NCBI GenBank assembly: GCA_030686995.1
Contig: CM060685.1
Coordinates: 129,109,823 to 129,173,822 of the forward strand
Direction of reading: 5' to 3'
Length of the DNA stretch: 64,000 nt
Source of the DNA: Artemisia argyi
Taxonomy: Eukaryota; Streptophyta; Magnoliopsida; Asterales; Asteraceae
A model generated the notes under the pieces. The model ran no database searches. It had not been told where the DNA came from and worked only from the letters and a program-made list of their open reading frames with translations. Made by a program: the position numbers and the translations under genes. Positions 13,863 to 25,711 of the stretch are shown piece after piece (positions within the stretch are counted from its first letter, which is position 1; the number at the start of each line of letters is the position of its first letter).

Positions 13863-16800
13863 TTAATCTATTTGTTCCATCATTCCTAATCCTAAACGCA
13901 AGTGGTTAAATAATTCATGCTTAAGGGGCTTAGTAAATACATCCGCAATGTTATCTTCCGAGGCTACCTTTTCTATTGTTATATTTCCCTTTTGTACGTT
14001 ATCCCTAAGAAAGTGATGACGTATTTCTATATGTTTAGTCCTAGAGTGTTGAACGGGATTCTTACTTAATTCTATGGCTCCTTTATTATCACACATTATA
14101 GGAATGTTATCTAACCTAACGCCATAGTCTACGAGAGCTTGTTTCATCCATAGTGCTTGTTGACATGCCTTTCCAGCGTTTACATATTCAGCTTCAGTGG
14201 TCAAAATGGCAAGAGCGGTTTGCTTCTTGGAAAACCAAGACGTTAGGCAACATCCCATAAACGTGCAAATACCACTAGTGCTTTTTCGATCCACGTAGTC
14301 TCCCGCATGATTCGAATCCGCATAAACAATGGTTTCTATGCCAGATCCCTTAGGATACCATAATCCTAAGTGTATAGTGCCTTTAATGTATCAGAAGATA
14401 CGCTTAACCGCTTCTAGGTGAGAGGTTTTGGGATCCTCTTGAAAGCGGGCACAAAGGCAAACACTAAACAAGATATCGGGTCTACTTGCCGTTAAGTATA
14501 GTAAACTACCTATCATTCCTCTATAATTAGTGTTATCTACGGAGTCACCTTCTTCATCTCTTGTGAGTTTCACTTCCGTAGACATAGGTGTCTTAAGGGG
14601 TTTTGAGTCTTCTAGGCCAAATTTCTTAAGCATTTCATTAATGTATTTTGATTGGTTAAAAAATGTTCCATCTTTTAGTTGTTTTATTTGTAATCCTAGG
14701 AAGAAGTTTAGTTCACCCATCATGCTCATCTCAAACTCATCATGCATGATTTTGGAAAATTCATCACACATATCCTGACAAGTCAATCCAATTACAATGT
14801 CATCGAGATATATTTGAACTATGATGATATTTGGGTCATTTCTTTTAGTGAAGAGAGTGTTATCTACCATTCTCATGGAATAATTATGCTCAACTAGAAA
14901 AGCTTTCAGTCTTTCATACCAAGCCTTTGGAGCTTGCTTAAGACCATATAAAGCTTTCTTTAGTTTGTAAACATAATCAGGTTTTGCAAAGTCAATGAAT
15001 CCCGGAGGTTGTGCCACATAAACCTCCTCATTGATAAAACCGTTGAGGAATGCACTCTTCACATCCATTTGGTATAACTTAAAGTCTAGGGTGCATGCAT
15101 AAGCTAAAAGGATTCTAATGGATTCTAATCTAGCTATAGGAGGATAGGTTTCGTCATAATCAATTCCTTCTTGTTGATTATAACCTTAGGCGACTAACCT
15201 AGCTTTATTCCTAGTTACTATTCCATTTTCATCTAATTTATTCCTAAATACCCACTTAGTTCCTATTATGGTCGCATTCCTAGGATTTGAGACTAGTTCC
15301 CAAACATCATTTATTTTGAATTGATTTAATTCTTCTTGCATAGCCATAATCCAACTTTCATCCTTTAAGGCTTCATTTATATTCTTAGGCTCTATTGTTG
15401 ACATAAAACAAAAGAAGTTATTTTTATCTTGAGCTTGTGATCTAAGTGTTCTTTGATTTAGGTGACCTATAATGTTATCTAATGGATGTGACTTTGATTC
15501 TTTAACATTTACAGCTTTATTTTCTTCTAAAGTTTCTACTTCAAGATCATTACCTAAGGGTTTAGTTTTACTAACCTCAATTGCTTCTTCCTCTATAACA
15601 TCATCATCTTCTAAGAGTAATGTTTTAGGTAGTGGAGGAGTTTCATCAAAGGTCACATTTAGGGATTCTTCTACTTTCATGGTATGTTTATTAAGAATTA
15701 TATATGCCTGACTATTTTGAGAATATCCTAGAAAAACTCTTTCGTAAGCCTTAGGGTCGAACTTAGTGAGATAGTCTTTTGTATTAAGGATGAAGCATTT
15801 ACTTCCGAATACTCTAAAGTAGCCTATATTAGGTTTTCTACCTCTTAATAATTCATATGGAGTTTTTCCTAAGATTCGTCTAATAGAAACTCTATTAAGT
15901 ATATATGTTGATGTATCTACGGCTTGACACCAAAATTTTTGTGGGATAGATTGTTCATTTAACATTGTTCTACTCATTTCTTGTAGAGACCTATTTTTTC
16001 TTTCTACTACCCTATTTGATTGCGGGGTACGTGGAGCAGAAAAGTTGTGAGATATTCCATTTTTATCACAAAATTTTCTGAATTGTACTTCGTTATCAAA
16101 TTCCCTACCATGGTCCGTCCTAATCGAGACTATAGAGCATGCTAACATATTTTGTATCATTTTACTAAATATCTCAAATTTTTCAAAGGCTTTGGTTTTA
16201 TCACTTAAGAACCTAGTCCACGTGTATCGTGAATAATCATCTACTATCACTAAGGTGTAACGATTGCCATCGTAGCTCTGCACAGCGGTAGGACCAAAAA
16301 GGTCCATATGAAGTAATTCTAAGCATCTAGTTGTGGATAACATATTTTTAGCTTTGTAAGTAGCATGTGCTTGTTTTCCAATTTTACAAGCATCACAAAA
16401 GTGTTGATCATTTCTTAGGCTAGGCAAGTTTCTAACTAATTTCTTAGAGACTAAAGATTGTATTTGTTGCATGTTTGCGTGACATAATCTCCTATGCCAC
16501 AAAGTGGAGTTTTCATCTATAGTAGCTAGGCATATCCTATCTTCCGGTTTGTCTCCTAATTTCATAACATATATACCTCCTTTCCTAATTCCTCTACCTA
16601 TAACTTTCTTATCCTTAATTATTTCATTATCTTTGTTGGTAAAGGTAACCCTACACTTATTATCACATATTTGGCCTATACTAAGCAAGTTATAAGTTGG
16701 ATTATCTACATGCTCGACATTTTCAATAGTTAGAGAGTCTTGAGAGATCGTACCTTTGCCTATGATTTTTCCACGACGATCACTACCAAAAACAACATTA

Positions 16801-16952
16801 CCTCTGTTATATGCCTTATATGTAGAAAATAGCTTGCGATTCTCCGTCATGTGTCTTGAGCATCCACTATCCTTTATCCATTCATCGGGCTCCAAATCTA
16901 CTCCTAGACAAATTTCATTGGGTGCTTGAGCTACGAAACATTTGTGATTCAT
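13863..16952 (-). pseudogene. copia pol: protease, integrase, reverse transcriptase, RNase H (two stops)
   Basis: One frame runs 16952-13863 with stops at 15186 (TAA) and 14391 (TGA). In order: a retropepsin-like DSGCSRHMT motif, a GAG-pre-integrase zinc region (WHRRLCH ... CDACKIGKQ), the integrase core (HMDLFGP, RTDHGREF, VVERKNR: D, D, E), the RT core with a YLDD active site (copia usually has YVDD) and RNase H (TEAEYV; NIADVFTKPL). Each stop falls within a conserved block, and the frame continues on either side, so both are single-base nonsense changes; each is explained by a C-to-T change from an expected Gln or Arg codon. The protein would have made integrated cDNA; this copy cannot. 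Confidence 0.9.
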
Positions 16953-16982
16953 TGTTTCGTCTTCGTCACTAGATTTTCTTCT

Positions 16983-17572
16983 TCAGGTGGTTTTCCTTTT
17001 GTCTTGTGCTTTTAGTCGCTTTTTAATAATGTTCTTGAATTCTTTAACGACCTTTGCGCATTCTTCATCTTCACTTTCGGAACTATATTCATCATCATCA
17101 TTATGTTTCTTTTCGATCGTTGACATTATACATTCTTCCATGGGGTTTTCGCCATCATTACATTCACATGCAAAATTTGAACTAGTAGCACTTGTACTCA
17201 TTTCAACTATGTTATATATATAAAATTTTCTTTGGCTTGACATTTCTCTTGATGAAAATTTAAAAGATTTTTCCACATATCATTTGTCGTTTGACAAAAA
17301 AATATTCTTTCATATTCAATATTTGGTAAAGCTTTGTACATAATCATTTTAGCAATATCATTTTTATCAAGCACTACTTTGAAATAATTATCTTGTTTTT
17401 CAAGAATGGTTTTTGTTGATTGAAAATCACCAATTGAATTAACATGCCAAAGATCATAATCTATTAATCTCACATAACTTTCGAATCGATTTTTCCATTT
17501 AAGAAAATTTGTATTTTCAAAATATGGTGGTTTAAATGTCATGTTCCCTTCTAAATATTTTTCCGATTCCAT
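16983..17572 (-). pseudogene. copia gag remnant with internal deletions
   Basis: The N-terminal 120 residues (17572-17207; MESEKYLEGN start) look like the usual copia gag N-terminus (WKNRFESYV, TTNDMWKNL). The frame then jumps into an acidic stretch (EYSSESEDEECAKVV, about 17090) that normally sits far downstream in gag. The intervening UBN2-type region is missing, and no CCHC zinc knuckle is seen before the protease. Capsid function is therefore lost. Confidence 0.75.
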
Positions 17573-17621
17573 AGATCGATTTCAAGTTTTAAAATACAAT
17601 ATATTTTAAAGGTCTTGTTTA

Positions 17622-17640
17622 ACCTGGCTCTGATGCCAAT
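17622..17640 (-). other. Primer-binding site of the minus-strand copia element
   Basis: On the minus strand TTGGCATCAGAGCCAGGTT follows the LTR end, a Met-tRNA-like site (TGGxATCAGAGC). It fixes the 5' end of the element at the right. Confidence 0.8.
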
Positions 17641-17642
17641 TT

Positions 17643-18495
17643 TGGAAAACTAGAAGGGGGGGTTGAATAGTTTTACGTCAATTTTGTTTAAAAAAAAACT
17701 TTGTTTGCAAAATCTTCGATTCTAGTTTTATGTGAGATCAATATATAACACTTATATTTACTAATATCTACGAAGGTAAACAACAAAAATATAAGTAAGT
17801 AAAGAGATAGAGATGGAAAGATTGCACTACAAGACAAATGATTTATAGTGGTTCGGCTACGAAGCACCTCTTCGCCCTACTCCACTCCCCGAGCACCCAA
17901 CTCGAGAGTTTTCTTCACTAAGTCAACAAGCTCCCTTATGGCGGAGAAAACCTTACACAACTTTTGCTTACACCAATTAACGACACTAAGCTATATGTCG
18001 AGTCCTAATAGTAGCTAGAACCAATCTCACACCACTACACACCTTCTTCACAACTTATACACACCACTACTACTACACAACTTCACACAACTACACTACT
18101 TCTTCTTCTTCCCAACACAACTACTTCTATTCACAACTACTAACACACCTAAATCTATCTATTACACAACTTCTACACCTATACAATATTCACAAGCCTA
18201 CAATACTTCTTAACAAGATGTTGGAGGAGTATTCTTCTCTTGCACTTTGAATGATGAAGGATTGGATCACTTGAAACAAGAACTAATATGTTTATGATCA
18301 AAGGATTTAGGAAGATGATTTGAGAGAATTAGAACAGAAAGTTTTAGTGCAAAAGGTGAGAAAAAATTTCAGATTTGAACCAGTATTTATAGGCAAAAGA
18401 TTTTAACAGAGGAGCGTATGCCGACTCCCTTAAATCATGGCCGACCCCCATAAAATTATGGGGGCCGCCCCTTATAATTAAGGGGGCCGCCCCAC
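17643..18495 (-). repeat. 5' LTR of the minus-strand copia element
   Basis: Matches 11152 onward. It ends on the right in a GC island of three GGGGGCCGCC-like arms (18421-18495), longer than the equivalent in the other LTR. The sequence just outside, TGTAACGGCCTGAATTTTTG, looks like the start of a Ty3-type LTR, so the insertion may abut or lie within an older element. Confidence 0.75.
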
Positions 18496-19170
18496 TGTAA
18501 CGGCCTGAATTTTTGTCTTTTCTGGGGAAAGTTTATTTGGTGAAAATTTAACTGAATTTGGTTAAAAATTTAAATTCATATATTTATTTTGAATTAAACA
18601 TTTTCCTCTAATTACCAAAAGTGTTTTTCTAAATATATAAAATGTTTATAACATTTTATATAATTTGTAATTAGTAAATAAACCTTCCTTTGATCATAAA
18701 ATGTATGAGACAATTGTTTATTCATACCTTAAGTGAGTTAGTTGGACGTAATGATATTTTGTCACTAAATACTTGTTTACGTAATGATTTTACGTTTAAT
18801 GATCTTATATTTTGTGATCATCAAAACATAGGGATATCGAGAAATATTAATAACATTTTTACGCATTATTTATATCAACAAAGATTTTTAAAGTATGCTT
18901 TCACATAGAAAAATTCAATGTGCACCTCAAATTCTTTCTAAACTCAATGAACCAATCACAGCCTCTCAAAAATTTTTTTTTTTTATCAAAACAAAAAAAC
19001 TCATTAAAAAATAATAAATAACTCACAAACCGTAACCGTTAATCGTCACGCGAAAGTAGTTATACCATCACGACGAGAATTAACTTATCTTTCTATAGAG
19101 ATGTACTTCTATGTACCTTCAATGAACTTTTTTTTTTTGACTTTTTTGTGAGTGTTGAAATTTACGTCGG
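18496..19170. other. No gene seen; AT-rich flank
   Basis: A short ORF at 18690-18908 has no recognisable features. ATGAACCAATCA (about 18947) recurs inverted near 19521 as TGATTGGTTCAT, which could mark the ends of a ~590-bp foldback element containing the palindrome cluster. Confidence 0.35.
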
Positions 19171-19174
19171 GAGA

Positions 19175-19305
19175 AATCACACGTGATTTGTAATTTCAAA
19201 ATCACATGTGATTTTATGAAATCACATGTGATTTTATGAAATCACACGTGATTTCTAACACACAAATCACAAGTGATTTCTAACATACAAATCATATGTG
19301 ATTTT
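19175..19305. repeat. Cluster of six ATCACAxGTGAT-type palindromes
   Basis: AATCACACGTGATTT, two copies of AAATCACATGTGATTTTATG, AATCACACGTGATTT, AAATCACAAGTGATTT and AATCATATGTGATTT lie within 130 bp. The centres are CACGTG/CACATGTG-like E-box cores, and the CATATG/CATGTG versions are exact palindromes. Confidence 0.8.
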
Positions 19306-19708
19306 TACAGACGCAAAATTTTACATTAAAACAAAACTCGTAAAAAAAAGTTTGTTGAAAGTATCTCGAAGTGCCCGTCTATTGAAAGATAAAAAAGTGC
19401 TCGTTGCAGTGGTGCATTTTTTGTTGCTTAACGGTTTACTGTCTTTAAGATATTTTATTCAAAAAAAGGTGAAAAGTTTTTTTTATTATTATTATTTTTA
19501 TTATATTTTTTGGATAAACATGATTGGTTCATTTAGTCCATAAAAAATATTGGGTTTATAATGATCTCAACTCTCCTTTAACATTGTTTCTTTTATATAA
19601 TAAAAGTAAACATCATTTGAATAAACTATTGTTATTTTATACTCGTATAATCTAATCAAATAATAACATAATTCATAAACCTAATCACCAAACTCCAAAC
19701 GTTAAAAA

Positions 19709-20060
19709 TCTTTTTTATATAATAAAACAAAACCCCTATTGGGAATTTCCAATTTAAAAAAATGCATTCATACCTTATTTAGTAATAATTTTATATAAAA
19801 AAAAAGATTATTTTCTTATTAGGTAACATTTTATATTTATCCATAACACAAGTAGAAGATAAATACAAAAAAATAGATAAGATACAATTAACAATATGAT
19901 TAAAATTTTTAAATAATTATCTTTAATAATAAAAAAACTATAATTAAACATCATAAATCAAACAAAACAAATATTAAATTATTTGTTTTTTAATAAATAA
20001 AAATATATGATTAAAAAAAAATTTAAAAAAAACTCGCGCGTGCATGAGCATTATAACTAG
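19709..20060 (+). mobile_element. Short non-autonomous Helitron
   Basis: The 5' end TCTTTTTTATATAATAAAAC is preceded by A; the 3' end ...ATTATAACTAG is followed by T, as for Helitrons inserting between A and T with TC...CTAG ends. A GC-rich CTCGCGCGTGCATGAG segment sits just before the terminus where the 3' hairpin is expected. An inverted relative lies at 45730-46117. No Rep/helicase ORF is present. Confidence 0.75.
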
Positions 20061-20299
20061 TAAACCGTAAACAATAAATCCTAACCTCTTATTCAAAACC
20101 CCAAACCCTTAATCAAAATATAAAACCTAACCTTTAAATAAAAATATAAAATGTAACCCCTCAGAAAATAAACCCGGTTATATATCCTAGGTCTTTACCC
20201 TTTAATAAGGAATGTCAGATAAACACTTTGGAGAATAGCAAAGAATAAATGTTGAAGATCCAATGAAAACTGAAGAGAGTTCTACCTAAAATGATCAAG

Positions 20300-20471
20300 G
20301 CGTTAATTACGAGATGAGGACAGTTTCTTGTTGCATTTCCCCACCAATGACAAAACTAGCTAGTGTTCCCAATTTAGTCAAGTGCTAATGTGCGATCGTG
20401 CGATCCCATTAGTTTCTTGCCACGTGTCCATGAAAAAGAGATGAATACCAATCATTGGAGGCCCACCCACT
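20300..20471 (+). repeat. Left terminal inverted repeat of the MULE
   Basis: About 96% identical to the reverse complement of 41762-41933. It contains the subterminal word TGTGCGAT and CCACGTGTCC. Confidence 0.93.
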
Positions 20472-20788
20472 AGCACTTGTCCCCCACGTGTCTATAAACA
20501 AATGTGCGATTTGGATTGTGCTAATGTGCGTATTTTGGCCCCCCACGTGACCAACTTTCTTGGAAAAGAACACAAAATCTTACAAAATATATTATTCGTA
20601 CTTTGCCAAAGTACAAATTTTGAATAAAATACCTTGACTTTTAATAACACTTTCACAAAACCGATCATATACACGGATCATTAAAAATAAAAAAACAAAC
20701 CTAAATAAACACACACACAAAATCAAATCAAGCGTTCTTGTCCCAAAATCATAAGTTGTGAGTGGATCTGTGTTTATCTCGTGGAGCA

Positions 20789-22500
20789 ATGGCTCCTAGA
20801 ATTCACGTAAGTTGCTTATTTGATTATTCGTTGTTTATCTCGTTAAAAATGATTATTCGATTAGGGTAAGAGGATTATTTGATTTTTTGATTCGGTTTTA
20901 GTCAAATAATATAGTGTTAACCGCAAACAGGCTTATTTCAAATAATATATGATTTTTTGAGGGTTTTGAGTTGAATAATATATGATTTTTTTGTTGCCCT
21001 TAGTAAGTAGAATAATATATGTTTATTGTATGATTTATTGACAATAGATAGTGTTATTTTAAAAAGGCTTATTTGATTAGGGTTTACTGCTTGAAAATAA
21101 GCCCATAAGCAGTAAAGACTTAAGCACTATTTTGAGTGTTTTGATTTGAAAAATATTTGATTAGGGTTTTGGTTATAGTGCAAACATTATAAGCCCTATA
21201 AAAAAATCCTTATTTGTTATTGGTTATATGGTTAACTATGGTTTAACTTCAACACACAGCTTAAAAATGAGCCCATAAGCAGTAAAGACTTAGCACTATT
21301 AAGCGTCAATAGTTAATTAGGGTTTATCATTTCTGAGGTTATTTGTATATGTTTATCATTGTACGAAAAATCAGGATCGTAGCTGAAGATTGTGTTCGAT
21401 GTTTGTTATGTATTTCATACTCGTGATGTAAATGATAAATGATTTGATTGGTGATTTTAAGTCTGATGCATTTTATAGAAGTTAGCATCTGCTTCTGGTA
21501 TTACTAGTTATTGTTAGTTGTTATTGGTTGTATGTTAACTGCTTATTCGGTTTCACAATGATGGTAGCATGGTACTACCATATTAGTGCCTCAACCGGCG
21601 ATAGTGCATCACTGATGACCCACACTTTGTGCGCTAATTACCATATTTCTGTTATAACTTAAAGTTGAAAAACCCGGGCTGGGTAACGCATATTGAAACG
21701 GATGATGAAGACCGATTTGAGATGGTTTTTATAGCCTTTGGTGTTGCGGTAAATATTTATGACTATGTAATTAACTTTTATTTTTTATATGTAGTTTATA
21801 TTATTATGTATATCTAATAATTTTTTTAATGTTATAGATTCGGGCTTTCTTGGACCATTTGCGCCCACTAATAATAATTGATGCAGCTCATCTTAAAGGA
21901 AAATATCTTGGTACAAATATGCTCGCCGTTGGAATGGACGGAAATAATCAGATTGTTCCACTTGCGACCGGTGTATCTCAGGGCGAGACTGGGAGATCGT
22001 GGACATGATTTTTGACCCACTTGAAAGAATGCATCGGCGAAGTTCCAGATTTGGCTATAATATCGGATAGACATCTAGGAATACAACAAGCTTGTCAAAC
22101 AGTTTACCCGAATGCATTTCATGGTTTTTGTTGTAGGCACTTGATGTTGAATTGCAAGTTTGGATCAAGTGACATGCTTAAGGCTTTATGTTAGAAGAGT
22201 TGCAAATGTTACATGACCGACGAATTTACTCATGCATTCGCACAAATTGAACGAAAAAGTCCAGAAGCTCACCAAAAACTATTGGAAGTTGGAGTTATGT
22301 TCTGGTCTAGGGCATATTGCCCGGGAAAACGTTACAATTATATGACTTCCAATAGTGCAGAGTCAATCAACAATTTAACAAGATACGTTCGAAAATCTCC
22401 TATTTCAATGCTAATGGAATACTATAGAGGGCTTGTACAAGAATGGTTTTGTGATAAACCAGAAAAGTACCAAGGTATATATAATTAAATTATGTTTATA

Positions 22501-22582
<82 letters not shown>

Positions 22583-23286
22583 TTACATAAATCTTTAGGT
22601 GCACATGCGGGTGAGCTTAGTGACTGGGCAAGCGCAAAAGTGAAGGACAGAGTTTTTAAGAGTGCTAATTGGACAGTGAAACTCATTGAACATAGATGGA
22701 TTTACGAGGTAGATGACCGTAGAAAGAAACATATTGTTAAGTTCAGGGGAAATACATGCACGTGTCGAAAATGGCAACTATCTGGTCTGCCATGTGGTCA
22801 TGCTATAGCTGCTTGTAAATTTCAAGGAATGACAAGTTGTAATCATTTGGCGGCAAAATGGTTTAGAACAACTACCCTAAAAGCTACATACCAAGCGTTG
22901 ATATATCCTCTTGGAGAAATTGAGAGTTGGGAGCTTCCAACTAACTTGCAGGTTGTAAAGCCACCGAGTATGGGTAAACCCCAAGCTGGAAGACCAAAGA
23001 ACAAAGATAGAATTAGATCTCAAGGTGAGGAACCAAGAGAGAATTCATTGCCAAAAAACAAAAAGGTAACTTATAAGTGTGACATAAATTTTTGTTATTT
23101 TTGTATTAGATTATTGCCAAAGACATTAACTTAATAAATACGTTTTACATATTATAGGCAAGGAAAAAGCAAATGAGAGCAACAATTGACCTGCAAAGTC
23201 TACCACAATACCCAGGCGGAACCTCGCAAGGATCACAACCATCAATGTCACAAAGCTACCATCTTGATAACATGGCTGACCCGTAA
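20789..23286 (+). pseudogene. mudrA-like MULE transposase, with in-frame stops
   Basis: Visible exons: ...-21748, 21838-22474, 22599-23065, 23158-23286 (stop TAA), all joined in frame by GT-AG introns; the third intron is filled by an ATT repeat. Conserved blocks: YNLKLKNPGWVTHIE, first Asp in IIIDAAHLKGKYLG, second Asp in ISDRHLGIQ, Glu in SNSAESINNL, and a SWIM zinc finger (CTCRKWQLSGLPCGHAIAAC). A TGA at 22006 and a TAG at 22192 interrupt the core, and a TAA at 21635 precedes the first block. A plausible start (ATGGCTCCTAGAATTCAC then GTAAGT) is at 20789, but the N-terminal MuDR region between 20810 and 21600 is not recognisable. It would have catalysed cut-and-paste transposition in the nucleus. 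Confidence 0.85.
22501..22576. repeat. (ATT)n microsatellite in a transposase intron
   Basis: About 25 ATT units between the GTATAT donor and TTTAG acceptor. It creates spurious poly-Ile reading frames. Confidence 0.95.
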
Positions 23287-24650
23287 TTGAAGTTAAATCT
23301 AGAAGACAATTTGTTTGTTTTAGACATCTATCTAGATGACAATTTGTTTGTTTTACACATCTATCTATGTAATTTAAAGTTTGAGACATCTATCTACGTA
23401 GACCTAATAAGGTCAAAGTGCCATTGTTATGGCACAAATTTTGGACAAGATTTGCAGACTTTGATAACAACAGTCGTAATGCAAGTTAGTTTTCTTACTT
23501 TTGTTGTCATATAACGCAACAAACATGCTTATAACATTAACATGGTCCATAATTGATAGCTAAAGTCACTATTTAAATTAGGTTCAATATCCGTTGATAT
23601 ACAAAATACGGATTCCAACTACATTTTTCCCAAAACTACAAGTCAGAACGATGTTAAATAACAGTCTATCTTGTTCTCGAAATAATAACAGATTAAGCCC
23701 TCTCGATATGCTAGTGCTGCCTGGGTTGGATTATCGACATGCAAATGGATACCATGAGCCAACCTGTATAACCAAATTTAAATCCAAAAGTGATATAATT
23801 CAACATACCAAAAAATTACAGTAATTACAAGCAACTTAAACTAAATACGACTAGTAAAATATCTAAACAGACACCAAGTCATACTCTAAACTTATACCTT
23901 CATTAGCACCCTTTTTAAGCTGCTGATCACATAGACATCCATTATGTAAAATAGCTAAACAGATACCAAGTCATACTCTAAACAACTAGGATGCCAGATC
24001 AACTAGTTTAGACAATCATTATCCCGTGTAAACAGATGTATAGGTATATATGCTGCAGGCCGTTTTACGGTATCCAACAACACTGAAACCAAATTCATAC
24101 TTAACTCAAAATTACAGAATGTTCTTACCCAAACACTCAAAATTACTTATGTCTACTTAATAACAAACACAAAACCAATCAATCTCAAACACCCTCTTAA
24201 ACCCTTATTATACACAACCAATCCAAACAAATAAACTAAAAAAAGTGTATATTTATAAAACCACCAAGATAAGCATTTCATTCCAACACTCATAACTGCT
24301 TATCTGGCTAATTGTCAAGTCCTTACAATCTAAAACAACAAGATAAGCATTTTTACCCCCAAACACTAAAAACTGCTCATCTACTAATTGTCAAGTCTTA
24401 AAAATCTAAAACAACCAAATAAGCACTTTTACCATAACACTCAAAAACTACTTACAACAACAACACCCAATCCCGTCGGGCCGTAACCAAAAACAACCAA
24501 ATAAGCACTTTTACCCAAACACTCAAAACTACTTAACAACAAACATAAAACAACCAAATAAGCACTTTTACCCAAACACTCAAAACTATTTGACAACAAA
24601 CATAAAAAAATCAAAAGGGTATATTTATACCTTCATTAGCACCCTTTTTA
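23287..24650. repeat. Spacer between the convergent MULE genes, with short tandem repeats
   Basis: No gene. About five imperfect 55-85 bp units carrying AAATAAGCACTTTTACCC and AAACACTCAAAACTAC lie at roughly 24260-24600. A ~90-bp duplication (CTAAACAGA(C/T)ACCAAGTCAT) lies at 23854-23990. A ~35-bp phrase TACCTTCATTAGCACCCTTT occurs at about 23896 and 24629. Confidence 0.7.
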
Positions 24651-25169
24651 AGCTGCTTGTAATTAGCAGCTTGTTGAACAACATCTTGTCAAAACTAGTA
24701 ATAGCACGAAAGAAATAGGGTCGACTACTAACCTGTATAGAAACATGCAGACAAAGACTCTGCAATCACCAAATACCCCACCCTGCTTTAGAACGTTCTG
24801 TGCAAGACGAAAACTGATCTTGTAATTTTTCGGGTCGATTCGTTTCTTGTCAAAAACACCCGTCTCCTGTAGAATCAATGGAAGATGAACCTCCATGCAA
24901 TTCCTCATTTTCAGATACCAATCACGACCTTCCTCTTCACAAACATAAACACTATCATAAAATATAACAATTCCGGACTGTATGTGAAACTGGGCAACAA
25001 ACCAATGTTTCTTAGGTTCATTTATCGGAATGAACACCTGCAAGGAATACCAAAAAATAAATATGTGTTGGACAAAATCATAATAAATATTGTTGATATT
25101 CGAAATAAATACCCGGTCAACATCAGCCCATGACAATTTGTAAACTTGTTTATTAGCATAAAGCAGTGG

Positions 25170-25647
25170 TGTTGGGAATTATACTAACAGTTACCACGGC
25201 TAAGAGAAGAAGTTACAACTGCAGAAGATTGTACTTGCAGTGGAAACTTATTACCACTGCAAGAACAATATATTACCACTGCTTATTAGATAACTGTTAG
25301 GAAACGCGTCTAGATAAATATAGAATAGATCTTGTGTATATCTTATTCTATTAGCTTTATACTTATCTTGTAGAAGAGGACTCCTTGTGCTATAAAAGGA
25401 GATCCTACGTTATAAGTTGATATATACGTTTTCCTAGAGCTTCAAGGTGTAACCCTAGTGATATCAAAATCACTCATATTATTATCATTAATAATATTGG
25501 AGCTAATAGTTTGTTTACATATATTGTTTATATACAACTGTCTTACTCACAATCAAACTTCTAAGTGTTACTAAGTAGATTCCGCATACTTAGTGATATA
25601 ATTCAAAGTATCAATCTAACACAAGTTCAAGGTGTTTAGATCCATCA
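25170..25647 (+). repeat. 5' LTR of the nested copia element
   Basis: Starts TGTTGGGAATT, ends GATCCATCA. TATAAAA at 25391-25397 is a probable promoter TATA box. The first 113 bases carry five copies or variants of TTACCACTGC (two exact, one inverted). Confidence 0.97.
25391..25397 (+). promoter_or_regulatory. LTR TATA box
   Basis: TATAAAA in the context GTGCTATAAAAGGAG, conserved in the 3' LTR near 36728. Transcription of the element would start about 30 bases downstream. Confidence 0.65.
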
Positions 25648-25649
25648 AG

Positions 25650-25667
25650 TGGTATCAAAGCCAGGTT
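25650..25667 (+). other. Primer-binding site of the nested copia element
   Basis: TGGTATCAAAGCCAGGTT, two bases after the LTR, complementary to initiator Met tRNA apart from one change (TGGTATCAGAGC is usual). Confidence 0.85.
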
Positions 25668-25711
25668 TTGATACTTTGATTTAGAAGACTCAAGTTCACT
25701 CAGAAGAATCA

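Larger units (their letters stand above)
11152..18495 (-). mobile_element. Decayed SIRE-like Ty1/copia element on the minus strand
   Basis: Reading right to left: 5' LTR (17643-18495), primer-binding site (about 17622-17640), gag remnant, protease-integrase-RT-RNase H (13863-16952), a degenerate extra ORF, and the 3' LTR (11152-about 11946). The LTRs match over ~780 bp, then diverge at the pol-distal end, so the exact outer right and inner left ends are uncertain and I find no convincing TSD. Two nonsense codons in pol, a gag with internal losses and a broken extra ORF make this copy non-autonomous. Confidence 0.85.

Noticed and set aside
19175..19305. Possible CRISPR-like array
   Set aside because: Plant DNA; the repeats are palindromes with very short, non-unique spacers.
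22433..23134. Long ORF with a poly-Ile run, and its minus-strand counterpart
   Set aside because: Reads through an ATT-repeat intron of the transposase; the splice sites at 22475 and 22598 restore the family sequence.
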